Shown here: positions 7,008 to 14,586 of the stretch, in pieces
How positions within the stretch are numbered: the stretch's first letter is position 1
Layout: each line of letters opens with the position of its first letter
Source: a virus
Strand: one strand, 5' to 3'
IMG/VR virus record: IMGVR_UViG_3300042868_006198
Coordinates: 1-23,763 of that record
Length of the DNA stretch: 23,763 bases
Translations under genes and position numbers: made by a program
Notes under the pieces: generated by a model
The model's input: the letters and a program-made list of their open reading frames with translations, nothing else
Told to the model about the DNA's origin: nothing
Database searches by the model: none

Positions 7008-8616
7008 ATGTTATTAGTAAGTCCAGGAACAGTAGTAGAGATTCCATTTGTATACAGATCTGGGTACACATATGTCGATCCTGATATCAGTATAACATTA
7101 TTATTTAAAAGACGGTTTTAATACAGCAGGACCGGTTATATCTGGTCCATATGTTTGGACTCCAGACTCAGGCAACTGGGCTGCGTATACCGGTTATGCT
7201 GTAGGTTTTGAAGATAAAGACATAACTACGGTTGGTTTAAAAAGAGAATCTGAAGGTTCTTTTATAGTTAAACTAAAAATTCCAGAAAACCTTTTTGATG
7301 GAATATATACGATTCAAATAAACGCTGTAGTAGATGGACTATCTGTATCAAAAGAAATAAACGTTCAATCATCTAATGGATATCAGTCATACGAAAATTC
7401 TTTTGATTTAGGTTCAAAGTCTATAAAAATAGGTAATAGATCTTTGTATGAAAATATTGGAGATTCAACAACTCAAAATATATTATTGATAGGTCATACA
7501 GATGCTATAGAGCCCTATGGAATAGTCAAATTAAAATCTATTCAAGATGGAATAAGTATATTAAGAGGTGACACAAAGTCTCCACTACTTAGAGGCATGT
7601 TTGATGCTTATGCGTGTGGCGCTAGAGATATATACATAATGTCGTGTGGATACATGAGCGAATACATAGAAGAAGTAAGCGATAGAAATATAGAAATATT
7701 TTCTGATGACAGCTCAACGCCAAACCAATATTCTTTTTATGATTTATACCATTTAAGATTAAATGAATGCTACCAGCTGTTGAGAGATTATGAATTTTTA
7801 AATATAATAGTTCCATTAGAGACTTCAATAATAAATACTGGACTTAATAATTTTGTTGAGCAACTTGCAACACATTGTGAATTTATGCAAACAGAAACAG
7901 GCGAAGTACAATTTGGAATAATAGGTTCTAGAAATAATGGACTATCGGTATCAGATATTGATCTATTGGAAGAAAAAGATTTTAACTTAAATGTATTAGT
8001 AGACCCTAATGGATACATTATCTCCGATAAAGGTAGACATGTAATTTTAATTTACGGGGAAATAATTTTAAGCCACAAACAACTACAGGTAAGTTATTCC
8101 AGCTCACCTGCTGCAGCAGTAGCTGGAATGATATCATCTACTATGATTGACAGAGGGCTAACTAAAGCAAGAATACCAGCAGCTTTTTCAATCTATGGAG
8201 TAGACCTAAATGCTGCGCAAGTAAAAAGGCTTCAAGACATAGGAATTAATACTATAGTTAGAGGTCAAAGATCTAGAAGAGCAGCAATTTTTGACGTATC
8301 TTTAAGTAGTGATTATACTCAATCAATTAGTGAATCCTACAAGGATTGCAGTAATATTAGGCTGGTATCTTTAGTGATTAGAGAAATTCAATCTTTGGGA
8401 AATCTTGCCGTTGGTAAATTTGGATATGAAAAAATCATATCGTATGTACAAGAATTTTTATCGGCACTACAAAGTTCTAGAGTAATAGTTGACTATTCCA
8501 TGGATGCTTCTGCAGATAAATATAACAAAGGAACAATCTATTTTAATATATCGATTACTTCTTCTAGAACTTTAAGGCAAATTTCTTTTAATGTTTCCAC
8601 AGGTAAGGGAGCGTAA
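7008..8616 (+). CDS. Tail-sheath-like protein 1, with apparent +1 frameshift
   Basis: ATG 7008 has AGGA just upstream and runs in one frame to TAA at 7119-7121; the +1 frame is open from 7096 to the stop at 8614-8616. Joined by a +1 shift they give about 535 residues. Residues 1-135 form an Ig-like beta domain (IYTIQINAVVDGLSVSKEINV at its end, shown here in two parts: IYTIQINAVVDG and LSVSKEINV). From about 150, NILLIGHTDAIEPYG and LLRGMFDAYACGARDIYIM resemble the sheath N-terminal core. The C-terminal part from about 365 (SSPAAAVAGMISS, then GINTIVRGQRSRRAAIFDVS) resembles the conserved sheath half. Without the shift, translation would have to start at TTG 7444, with no ribosome binding site and loss of the first domain. 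It may be a minor sheath-family protein of the neck rather than the main sheath. Confidence 0.55.
7096..7121 (+). other. Apparent +1 frameshift site in sheath-like gene
   Basis: The switch from frame ATG-7008 to the downstream frame must occur here. Two slips are sterically simple: AAA to AAA within the run at 7107-7110, and UUU to UUU at 7116-7119, directly before the in-frame UAA (UUU UAA). The second resembles the architecture of the prfB +1 site, where slippage happens at a slowly read stop codon. The alternative is a one-base assembly error or a real mutation. Confidence 0.4.
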
Positions 8617-9353
8617 TGACACAAAATGTTATAGGATTTCCATCCGCAAATAGAAACGATGTTAATTTTGATAGAGTATTTGGAGAACCACTTCAAGCAA
8701 GTGGAAATCTAAATTATTTAGAATTTGTTGCAGTAGTTAAAGCTTTGTGGGAAAACGCTTATCCAGATATCAAGATAAAACCAACACAGAGTGGTACATA
8801 CGCTGACTATCCGGTAATAGTATATGGTTTAGAGTTAAGAAAATCTCACACTAGCGAACCAAAGCCAAGAACTAGAACAACCCAAACTAATAAAAATGTA
8901 GTTGTTTTCGGCCAAAGATTTCAAAATATAGTTAGCTTTACCGTCATCACTGAGGCAAGTGCAGGAGCAAAACAGGGTTCTGCAGCTAGATATTCTGGTC
9001 CAGAAGTAGCTGATAATATTATAGAAATATTTGAAGATTTCATGTTAGAACACACTCCTGTCTTTAAAAGGCTAGGCGCTTCAGAATTCGTATATTCAAG
9101 AAGGCTTTCAGATTCAGAAGAAAATAGAGACAGTACAGACATCTGCAAAAGAACTGTTACCTATATGTTGACTACTGAAAAACTATTTGCTCAAAATGTT
9201 GACCATATTGAAAGTATAGTTTTGGACGTTAGAAGGTATATGTCTTATGAGAAATCTATATGGGATGAAGCGCAAAGGGGTGCTACTCCAAACTTCTCTG
9301 GAACAGAATTAAGAATAGTTGACTTATATGGAAATTCTACTCCCAATACTTAA
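8616..9353 (+). CDS. Putative tail terminator / tail completion protein
   Basis: A 245-residue protein starting on the last base of the preceding stop (TAATG). The central region has a strand-rich segment (NVVVFGQRFQNIVSFTVITE), a helix (ADNIIEIFEDFMLEHTPVFK), and a strand pattern (ASEFVYSRRLSDSEE then KRTVTYMLTTEKLF). This helix-plus-beta order matches tail terminator proteins, which cap the tube and join it to the neck. The location immediately before the main sheath and tube genes fits. No catalytic motif is seen. Identification is by pattern and gene order. Confidence 0.5.
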   Translation: MTQNVIGFPSANRNDVNFDRVFGEPLQASGNLNYLEFVAVVKALWENAYPDIKIKPTQSGTYADYPVIVYGLELRKSHTSEPKPRTRTTQTNKNVVVFGQRFQNIVSFTVITEASAGAKQGSAARYSGPEVADNIIEIFEDFMLEHTPVFKRLGASEFVYSRRLSDSEENRDSTDICKRTVTYMLTTEKLFAQNVDHIESIVLDVRRYMSYEKSIWDEAQRGATPNFSGTELRIVDLYGNSTPNT

Positions 9354-9380
9354 TCTAGTTTGTTTTTACATCTTGCCCAT

Positions 9381-9397
9381 TACTATATTGTCTGAAG
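9381..9397 (+). promoter_or_regulatory. Putative late promoter element C, before tail sheath
   Basis: TACTATATTGTCTGAAG lies 39 nt before the sheath ATG. It contains TATATT at 9384-9389 with TTGTTT at 9360-9365, an 18-nt spacer, which is acceptable for a sigma-70-like promoter. The core matches elements A and B. The 83-nt gap before this highly expressed gene is otherwise non-coding and ends with GGAGG. Confidence 0.45.
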
Positions 9398-9436
9398 TAA
9401 AATATTAATCTGCCGCAATCGGAGGTCTAAAGTCTA

Positions 9437-10705
9437 ATGGCTCTACCAGGTGTAAAAACAGTAATTAAAGATCGCTTTTATAGCATCGCAAGACAGGATA
9501 TTCCTGTCGGACCAAAAATTTGTCTTATTGCTCGCAGGTCTACTGCTGACAATTATGAGAACGTAAAGGATTTAGACGTTGTTCAAGCAACTACAGAGCA
9601 AGACGTCATAACTGCATTTGGAGAAAATTCAGATGCACATAAAGGCTATTTTGAGCTTGTAGCAGGAGGCGCTGAAAGAATTTTTATCGTCCCACTTCCT
9701 AGCGATACAGTGTGGAACTACAGCACAGGTGCAGTAACAAGTTCAAGCTTTGGAGGAAGTGTTTTTGACGCTTGCTTCGAAGCAGCAGAAGCAGTACAGC
9801 CAGACATCATTATCCCTTGGGGTAGAGGCGCTAAGAATACAGACTTTGACTACAGCGCAGGTGCTTCACCAGACTGGCCAGGAAATGTTTATGGCTTTGT
9901 AGCAGACAATGTTGCAAGCTCAAACAGCTTCGTTGTCAAAGTGGGCGAAAAGGTAAAAGCAATTTCAGAAAATTCATTTCCATGCTTTGCAGTTATGGGA
10001 GTAAAGCCATACGTAGATGGCTCTTCACAAATCATGACACCAGGAGAAGTATCAACTCATGTTGGTTCCGCAGGATTGTCTGCACTTATATCGAGAGATG
10101 ATTCAGGATTCCTTGCAGGTGCAGCTAATGATGGCTACAGCAAGTATGTCTCAGTTATAATTGCAGAAGTTAAGCCAGTAAATTATCCAATTGAATGGGG
10201 TTTCGCTAATGGAGCAACTACATTTGCAGCTGCAATCAGTAGAATGGCGTCTTTTAGTTCACCAGTTAATAAGATAGCTTATAACATTGCATCTATTAGA
10301 TACAACCCAACTAGAACTCAGCAACTCATATTGTCAGATAAAGGCCTTAACTTTATTGCTCTTAACTTCAATAAAGTACCGACTTTTATTGAAGGCAATA
10401 CATTTGCTCCATCTGGATCGGATTATACAAGAATCTCTACATTTAGAATTATATCAGAAGCGTCTACTCTGGTCAGACTGGTATGTCAAAAGTTTGTTGG
10501 TGAAGCATCAACGCTTCAAACTAGAAACTCTATGGAGACGGCGATTACTTCTGCGTTAAGAGGGATGCAACAATTGGGTGCCTTGCTGGATAGTGACTTT
10601 ATTGTAAGTTACTCTCCAGCAGAAAATAAGGCGTTTATTGATCTTGTATTAACACCAGCATTTGAACTCAAGAACATTGAAGTTCAAGTATCTATAAGCA
10701 TATAA
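9437..10705 (+). CDS. Major contractile tail sheath protein
   Basis: A 422-residue protein with the usual order of a sheath subunit: an N-terminal PGVKTVIKDRF start (the P-G-V element typical of sheaths), VGPKICLIARR, a segment on an Ala/Gly-rich helix (GYFELVAGGAERIFIVPLP), a variable middle (about 90-250), and a conserved C-terminal part (about 335-422) containing RIISEASTLVRLVCQKFVGE, then LGALLDSDFIVSY and a final strand ELKNIEVQVSISI. Sheath subunits polymerise around the tube and contract on infection. GGAGG sits 11 nt upstream. It is followed directly by the tube gene, the usual sheath-tube pair. This is the better candidate for the main sheath, with an intact frame, stronger ribosome binding site and adjacency to the tube. 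Confidence 0.8.
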   Translation: MALPGVKTVIKDRFYSIARQDIPVGPKICLIARRSTADNYENVKDLDVVQATTEQDVITAFGENSDAHKGYFELVAGGAERIFIVPLPSDTVWNYSTGAVTSSSFGGSVFDACFEAAEAVQPDIIIPWGRGAKNTDFDYSAGASPDWPGNVYGFVADNVASSNSFVVKVGEKVKAISENSFPCFAVMGVKPYVDGSSQIMTPGEVSTHVGSAGLSALISRDDSGFLAGAANDGYSKYVSVIIAEVKPVNYPIEWGFANGATTFAAAISRMASFSSPVNKIAYNIASIRYNPTRTQQLILSDKGLNFIALNFNKVPTFIEGNTFAPSGSDYTRISTFRIISEASTLVRLVCQKFVGEASTLQTRNSMETAITSALRGMQQLGALLDSDFIVSYSPAENKAFIDLVLTPAFELKNIEVQVSISI

Positions 10706-10733
10706 AAAAAATACCGATTTGGAGGGTATATAA

Positions 10734-11447
10734 ATGGCAGAATATGAAGGCTCAGTTAATAAGTATCTCAATACTTATACTACATTTTCCGGAGCAGATA
10801 TCGTAGCTACTTTTGGTGGCATTGAAATCGGAGCTCTATCTGGAATCACTTTCTCAGTTACTAGAGAAAAAGCACCTATCTACACAATGGGTTCACCAAA
10901 CCCACGTTCCTTTTCAAGAGGAAAAAGAGGCATTGCAGGATCATTAATCTTTACAGTTTTTGATCGTCCAGCTCTTTACAACATGCTTGACGCAAATGCC
11001 TCGAGCAATGAACCTATGAAGTTCTTTACCAGAAAGAGTAATACTCTTCCAGGTACCGTAGGGCACAAGAGAGGTATAGCAGAATTTGACAAGCAACAAC
11101 TTGATGTAGTTAGCCAAGTGCCTTTTTATGCAGACCAAATTCCCCCATTTGATATTACAATTACTTTTGCTAACGAATACGGCCAAGGTGCAGTAAGATC
11201 AATTTTTGGAGTTGAACTTTTGAATGAAGGCTCTGGAGCTTCTATGGACGACATTGTCATTGAAGAAACGATGACTTATGTAGCCCGTGAAATCGGACCT
11301 ATGTATAAAATTTCTGTTGACAAATCACTATTGAACAACGACCCAGAGGCGCAAGCCACCGAATTAACTCTTAGAAATCTCATTAACACAGGCGCAGTTG
11401 ATCCTAGCGTTGGCAGGAATACTTCTTCGATAATTAGACCTGGTTAG
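10734..11447 (+). CDS. Major tail tube protein
   Basis: A 237-residue protein with the tube-type beta-barrel: FSGADI (18-23), ISFSV-like strand GITFSVTREKAPIYTMG, NPRSF then GIAGSLIFTVF (67-77), a central loop region, PPFDITITFANEYG, and MDDIVIEETMTYVAREIGPM. All these elements recur in the gene at 11525. The tube forms the DNA channel within the sheath. GGAGGG sits close upstream of the ATG. It follows the sheath by 28 nt and is followed by an intrinsic terminator, which fits a highly expressed structural subunit. Confidence 0.75.
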   Translation: MAEYEGSVNKYLNTYTTFSGADIVATFGGIEIGALSGITFSVTREKAPIYTMGSPNPRSFSRGKRGIAGSLIFTVFDRPALYNMLDANASSNEPMKFFTRKSNTLPGTVGHKRGIAEFDKQQLDVVSQVPFYADQIPPFDITITFANEYGQGAVRSIFGVELLNEGSGASMDDIVIEETMTYVAREIGPMYKISVDKSLLNNDPEAQATELTLRNLINTGAVDPSVGRNTSSIIRPG

Positions 11448-11469
11448 TATTTGTAAAATATAATTAAAG

Positions 11470-11510
11470 ATATGGGGACTGGATTAAACTCTGGTCCCCA
11501 TATTTATTTG
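11470..11510 (+). terminator. Rho-independent terminator after tail tube gene
   Basis: A 10-bp perfect stem, ATATGGGGAC with GTCCCCATAT (11494-11503), is extended by four further pairs, including two G-U, to a six-base loop (TTAAAC). TTATTTG follows. It starts 22 nt after the tube stop. The T tract is interrupted, so termination may be partial, which would lower expression of the downstream tube paralogues relative to sheath and tube. Confidence 0.7.
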
Positions 11511-11524
11511 TAAAGGAATAATCG

Positions 11525-12226
11525 ATGGCAATTGGCCCCGTGTATGATCGACATCCAGTAAGTAAACATAGACGAGAGCAGAATCTTCCAGATCCTTTTT
11601 CTAATATGTCTTTTTCTGGAACTGATATATCAGCAGCAATGTTGATTCCAGCTATAAACAGAGAGACTGGCAACGCAGAAGGTACTGATATTCTAGAGCT
11701 TGGCGAGCTGCAAACAATATCATATTCAATGCATAGAGAGAACTCTCCAGTAAGGACTATAGGACATGTTAACCCAAGGGGATTCGTAAAAGGCAGTAGA
11801 ACTATAGCTGGTTCTTTAATCTTTACAGTATTCAACGAGTACGCTTTCTATAGAATTAAAGAGTTTCGCCAAATTATGTCTGAAACAGGACTTTTTTTTG
11901 CCCCACTAGCAGACATGCTTCCTCCATTTGATGTAATATTATCATTCTTCAACGAATATGGTTTAGCAGCTAAAATGAAGATATATGGCATTACTATAGT
12001 GGATGAAGGACAGACTATGTCTGTTGATGACCTTATTACAGAACAAACATACACGTACATGGCTAGAGGTATTCAGCCAATGATGAGCGTTGAAGATGAT
12101 CCACTTCTTTTGCCAACTGATCAAAGAGAAGCTCATGAAAGAAGACAAGAAAATTTCTTTGGGAACAATAGTGGATTGTATACTAAATTAATTGATAGAA
12201 TTATTCCACCAACTGGATTTCAATAA
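11525..12226 (+). CDS. Tail tube paralogue 2
   Basis: A 233-residue paralogue of the preceding tube gene. FSGTDI (30-35), NPRGF then TIAGSLIFTVF (93-103), PPFDVILSFFNEYG, and VDDLITEQTYTYMARGIQPM line up with the tube elements. It carries an extra N-terminal stretch (about 28 residues, basic) and an insertion in the first hairpin (NRETGNAEG), but lacks most of the tube's central loop. AAAGGA lies 8 nt upstream. It could be a tube-end or initiation subunit, or a second tube component; it stands behind a terminator, so lower amounts are expected. Confidence 0.65.
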   Translation: MAIGPVYDRHPVSKHRREQNLPDPFSNMSFSGTDISAAMLIPAINRETGNAEGTDILELGELQTISYSMHRENSPVRTIGHVNPRGFVKGSRTIAGSLIFTVFNEYAFYRIKEFRQIMSETGLFFAPLADMLPPFDVILSFFNEYGLAAKMKIYGITIVDEGQTMSVDDLITEQTYTYMARGIQPMMSVEDDPLLLPTDQREAHERRQENFFGNNSGLYTKLIDRIIPPTGFQ

Positions 12227-12237
12227 AGGATTTTTAA

Positions 12238-13351
12238 ATGCCAGAAAGTATTTATCGGGTCTGCTAAATCTAGTTATGCTTCAGACTATGAACCAGATCG
12301 AAGGCCCTATAAGCCCTATAGACCTTATAGTGCATATCTGCCAGCAGACTTACAAGAAAAGCTTTATGGAAAAGGCGGCAGTCTTCCTCCAGCAACTATT
12401 AGGACTGGACCATCTTACGACCCATTAAGTGCAGATATAGACACTCAGTGGGCTGGGAAAACAAGCGATGGACAAAAGTTTAATAGCTACTATGATTATT
12501 ATTTTAGTGGCGAAGACGTAAAAGTATATATAGATGGACTATTTGATCCTGAACATGAACTTGACATTGCATCCTTTTCTTTTGTAATTAAACAAGAAAA
12601 ACAACCGCTGTATGGTTTTTGGTCATATAACTACGATGCCATGATGGTAGGCAGCAGATTGATAACTGGTGAGATGGTTGTATACACTAGATATCCGGGA
12701 AGAATGAGAGACCTTCTTAGTTCTGCAGCGGAAGAAAGAGTTTTGTTTAACAGCGATAAACCAGGAGTATCAAGAATTCAGTCTTATCTAAGTGGCAATA
12801 ATGAACAATCTTTAGATGACGAAAAAAATCTTCAAAGATACTGGAATAGATCTAATTTAGACAGACTTACAGCCGACAACGATAAAACTGATAAAAGAAA
12901 TATATTCAGTTCTCATCCACCGTTTAACTTTATAGTTAAATATGGAACACAAGAAGGTTCAGTCAGTACAATAAGTAGAAATCTAGGGACCGACTCAGGT
13001 GACAATTTTGAAACGCTAGATAGATTAATGGCTACAGATTATAATGAAAGATTAGTAAAACCATCTAAGGTTAATACCGGAATGGATATAGTTTTGCAAG
13101 ATGTTCATTTAACGAGTATGGGAACATCAATTGCGCCTGGTGGTCAGGTCATGGTTGAGAGCTACCAGTTTATATCTAGAGATATGTATATTTCAAGTGG
13201 CAATATTAGAAATACTGACCAATCTGTATTTTCAGCAGTTGATTCCACAGGAATTGAAAAGACTCCAGAAAACAAAATCCAGCCACCATTGTCGGCAGAA
13301 AGAATAACGCAGCTAAAACAACTTTTCGATGCCTATCCAGGTGTGCTATAA
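12238..13351 (+). CDS. Tail tube-like protein 3, with apparent +1 frameshift near start
   Basis: ATG 12238 has AAAGGA 7 nt upstream but its frame stops at 12265-12267 after nine codons. The next frame is open from 12227 to 13351 and encodes convincing protein with no ATG until about 12641. Joined by +1 this gives about 370 residues. The first 60 are rich in Tyr and Pro (RRPYKPYRPYSAY). From about residue 90, SGEDVKVYIDGLFDP, ITGEMVVYTRYPGRMRDLL, HPPFNFIVKYG, DIVLQDVHLTSMG and GGQVMVESYQFISRDM resemble the tube-fold order of the two preceding genes, at greater distance. A role in tube, tail tip or baseplate hub is possible. A non-ATG start (ATT 12230) is the alternative to a shift. Confidence 0.5.
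12241..12267 (+). other. Apparent +1 frameshift region in tube-like gene 3
   Basis: Between the well-placed ATG at 12238 and the stop at 12265-12267 the reading must move +1 to reach the long frame. No tRNA re-pairing here looks good (AUU UAU CGG GUC UGC UAA), unlike the site at 7096-7121, so an assembly indel, a natural mutation, or a non-standard start is about as likely as recoding. Confidence 0.35.
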
Positions 13352-13354
13352 TTG

Positions 13355-13363
13355 TGTTATAAT
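13355..13363 (+). promoter_or_regulatory. Putative extended -10 promoter before chaperone genes
   Basis: TGTTATAAT is a perfect extended -10 (TG-n-TATAAT) 39 nt before the ATG at 13403, in the 51-nt gap after the third tube-like gene. The following TGTAGATAG loosely resembles the downstream part of elements A-C. No clear -35 is seen, which an extended -10 can tolerate. Confidence 0.42.
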
Positions 13364-13402
13364 GTAGATAGAAAAATGTTTAATTTAAATTAGGAGAAGA
13401 AA

Positions 13403-13936
13403 ATGGCCCAAGGAAGAAAAGTAATTGTTAAAAATTCTCAAGAGCTTGCAGAGCAGTCAGGTGCTGACGAAGCATACATCGCAGAAGAAGTAGCTGCAGA
13501 TCAAGAAGATTTCAGCGAAATGCAGGCAGCTGCAGATTTTGTAAATGAAAATCCAACTACAGTAGAAGATCTTGCTGATGATGAATTGATTTGGCCAGAT
13601 GGACCAACTGCTGGGCAAATCAAAATGTGGAAGAAGGAATACGGAGATGTTTACGTAACTTCTATCACTTTTGATAAGCACATTGCTTGGAGAACTCTTT
13701 CTAGATTAGAATACAAGAGCCTTGTAAGAAAGATGGAACAGCTAGTAGAAGCTGGGCAACTTTCTTCTTCAGAAGCAAATCTTTGGAACGAGGAAGCTAT
13801 CGCAGAAATTTGCATATTATTCCCACAATACGATAGGCAGTCCATTACAGCAGACCTTGCTGGATTGCCCTCATTGATCTCTCAAGAGGTGCTAGAGGCA
13901 TCTGGATTTGTAGCCCTAGAGGTTCGACAGCTCTAA
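13403..13936 (+). CDS. Tail assembly chaperone 1
   Basis: A 177-residue protein. Residues 1-62 are acidic, low complexity (Glu/Asp/Ala-rich). The folded part has MWKKEYGDVYVTSI (75-88), AWRTLSRLEYKSLV (95-108), AIAEICILFP (132-141) and GLPSLISQEVLEASGF (154-169). The order 'KK-x-YG, short strand, W-R-x-L-[ST]-x-x-E-[YF], helix ending in FP, then a Leu-rich helix' is typical of tail assembly chaperones that act on the tape measure protein. The gene lies after the tube genes and before a very long gene, the expected location. AGGAG 6 nt upstream is strong. Confidence 0.65.
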   Translation: MAQGRKVIVKNSQELAEQSGADEAYIAEEVAADQEDFSEMQAAADFVNENPTTVEDLADDELIWPDGPTAGQIKMWKKEYGDVYVTSITFDKHIAWRTLSRLEYKSLVRKMEQLVEAGQLSSSEANLWNEEAIAEICILFPQYDRQSITADLAGLPSLISQEVLEASGFVALEVRQL

Positions 13937-13939
13937 AAA

Positions 13940-14569
13940 ATGTTAGACTCAGACCTGTTATATGAATTAAAAAAACAGCATGGTTCTTTGTTTCAAACTT
14001 CAATTAAAAACCAGGTAGTTGTTTTTAGAGAGCTAAAATTTTCTGAGTTTGATAGAATAGCTGAACATCAACTATCTGGAGATTATACAAATCTAGATAT
14101 AGAAGACTTTATAATAAAAAGTGCTGTAGTATACCCATTGGAGTTTGATACAGACAGACTTCCAACTGGAATGATATCTTCTCTAGCTGATGAAATATTA
14201 CAAGAATCTGGCTTTTCTTCCGCTAAAAAAGCTAAAAATGTTTTAGAGTCAAAAAGACAACAAGCTTCTGAAGTAAGAAGCTTAATGAAAGCCTTTGTTT
14301 TGGCTACTATATCTACATACTCTGCTGAAGATTTAGACAATATGACTTATACAAAGTTGGCAGAAAATGTAGCTTTGTCTGAAAAAATAATAGAAATTAA
14401 ACAAAATATTCTTGGGATACAACCAACAAATGTAACCATACAATTGGTTGACCCTGAAGAAGAGGCAGAAAAACAAGAAGACTTTGCTAAGAGATTCAAT
14501 CAATCTAGAGGCGCTGGAGAAGCAGTTTATCAAGACCCAGTTGCTCAAAAATTATGGGGAATAAGATAA
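13940..14569 (+). CDS. Tail assembly chaperone 2 (paralogue of chaperone 1)
   Basis: A 209-residue paralogue of the preceding gene without its acidic N-terminus: LKKQHGSLFQTSI (10-22), FRELKFSEFDRI (29-40), EDFIIKSAVVYP (55-66) and LPTGMISSLADEILQESGF (74-92) align element by element. The remainder is helical and charged, ending in AQKLWGIR. It is in the same frame as chaperone 1, three bases after its UAA, and its nearest GAGG is about 17 nt before the ATG, too far for efficient independent initiation; coupled re-initiation is likely. Many phages make two chaperone forms by frameshift; here two gene copies appear to replace that. Confidence 0.6.
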   Translation: MLDSDLLYELKKQHGSLFQTSIKNQVVVFRELKFSEFDRIAEHQLSGDYTNLDIEDFIIKSAVVYPLEFDTDRLPTGMISSLADEILQESGFSSAKKAKNVLESKRQQASEVRSLMKAFVLATISTYSAEDLDNMTYTKLAENVALSEKIIEIKQNILGIQPTNVTIQLVDPEEEAEKQEDFAKRFNQSRGAGEAVYQDPVAQKLWGIR

Positions 14570-14586
14570 GAAAGGATCACTAAATC

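Noticed and set aside
7444-7446. TTG as the real start of the sheath-like protein
   Set aside because: There is no ribosome binding site, and the same frame upstream encodes about 115 further codons of plausible protein that connect to ATG 7008 by a +1 step.
10287-10559. A 90-codon + strand frame inside the sheath gene
   Set aside because: It lies wholly within the sheath gene in another frame, and is Leu-rich without a start signal.
12192-12428. A 78-codon frame spanning the 12226/12238 junction
   Set aside because: It overlaps both the end of tube paralogue 2 and the better long frame of the third tube-like gene, and has no ribosome binding site.
13347-13352. A first TATAAT overlapping the stop of tube-like gene 3 as the promoter
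   Set aside because: The second TATAAT 11 nt downstream has the extended TG and is preferred; the first may be chance in AT-rich DNA.
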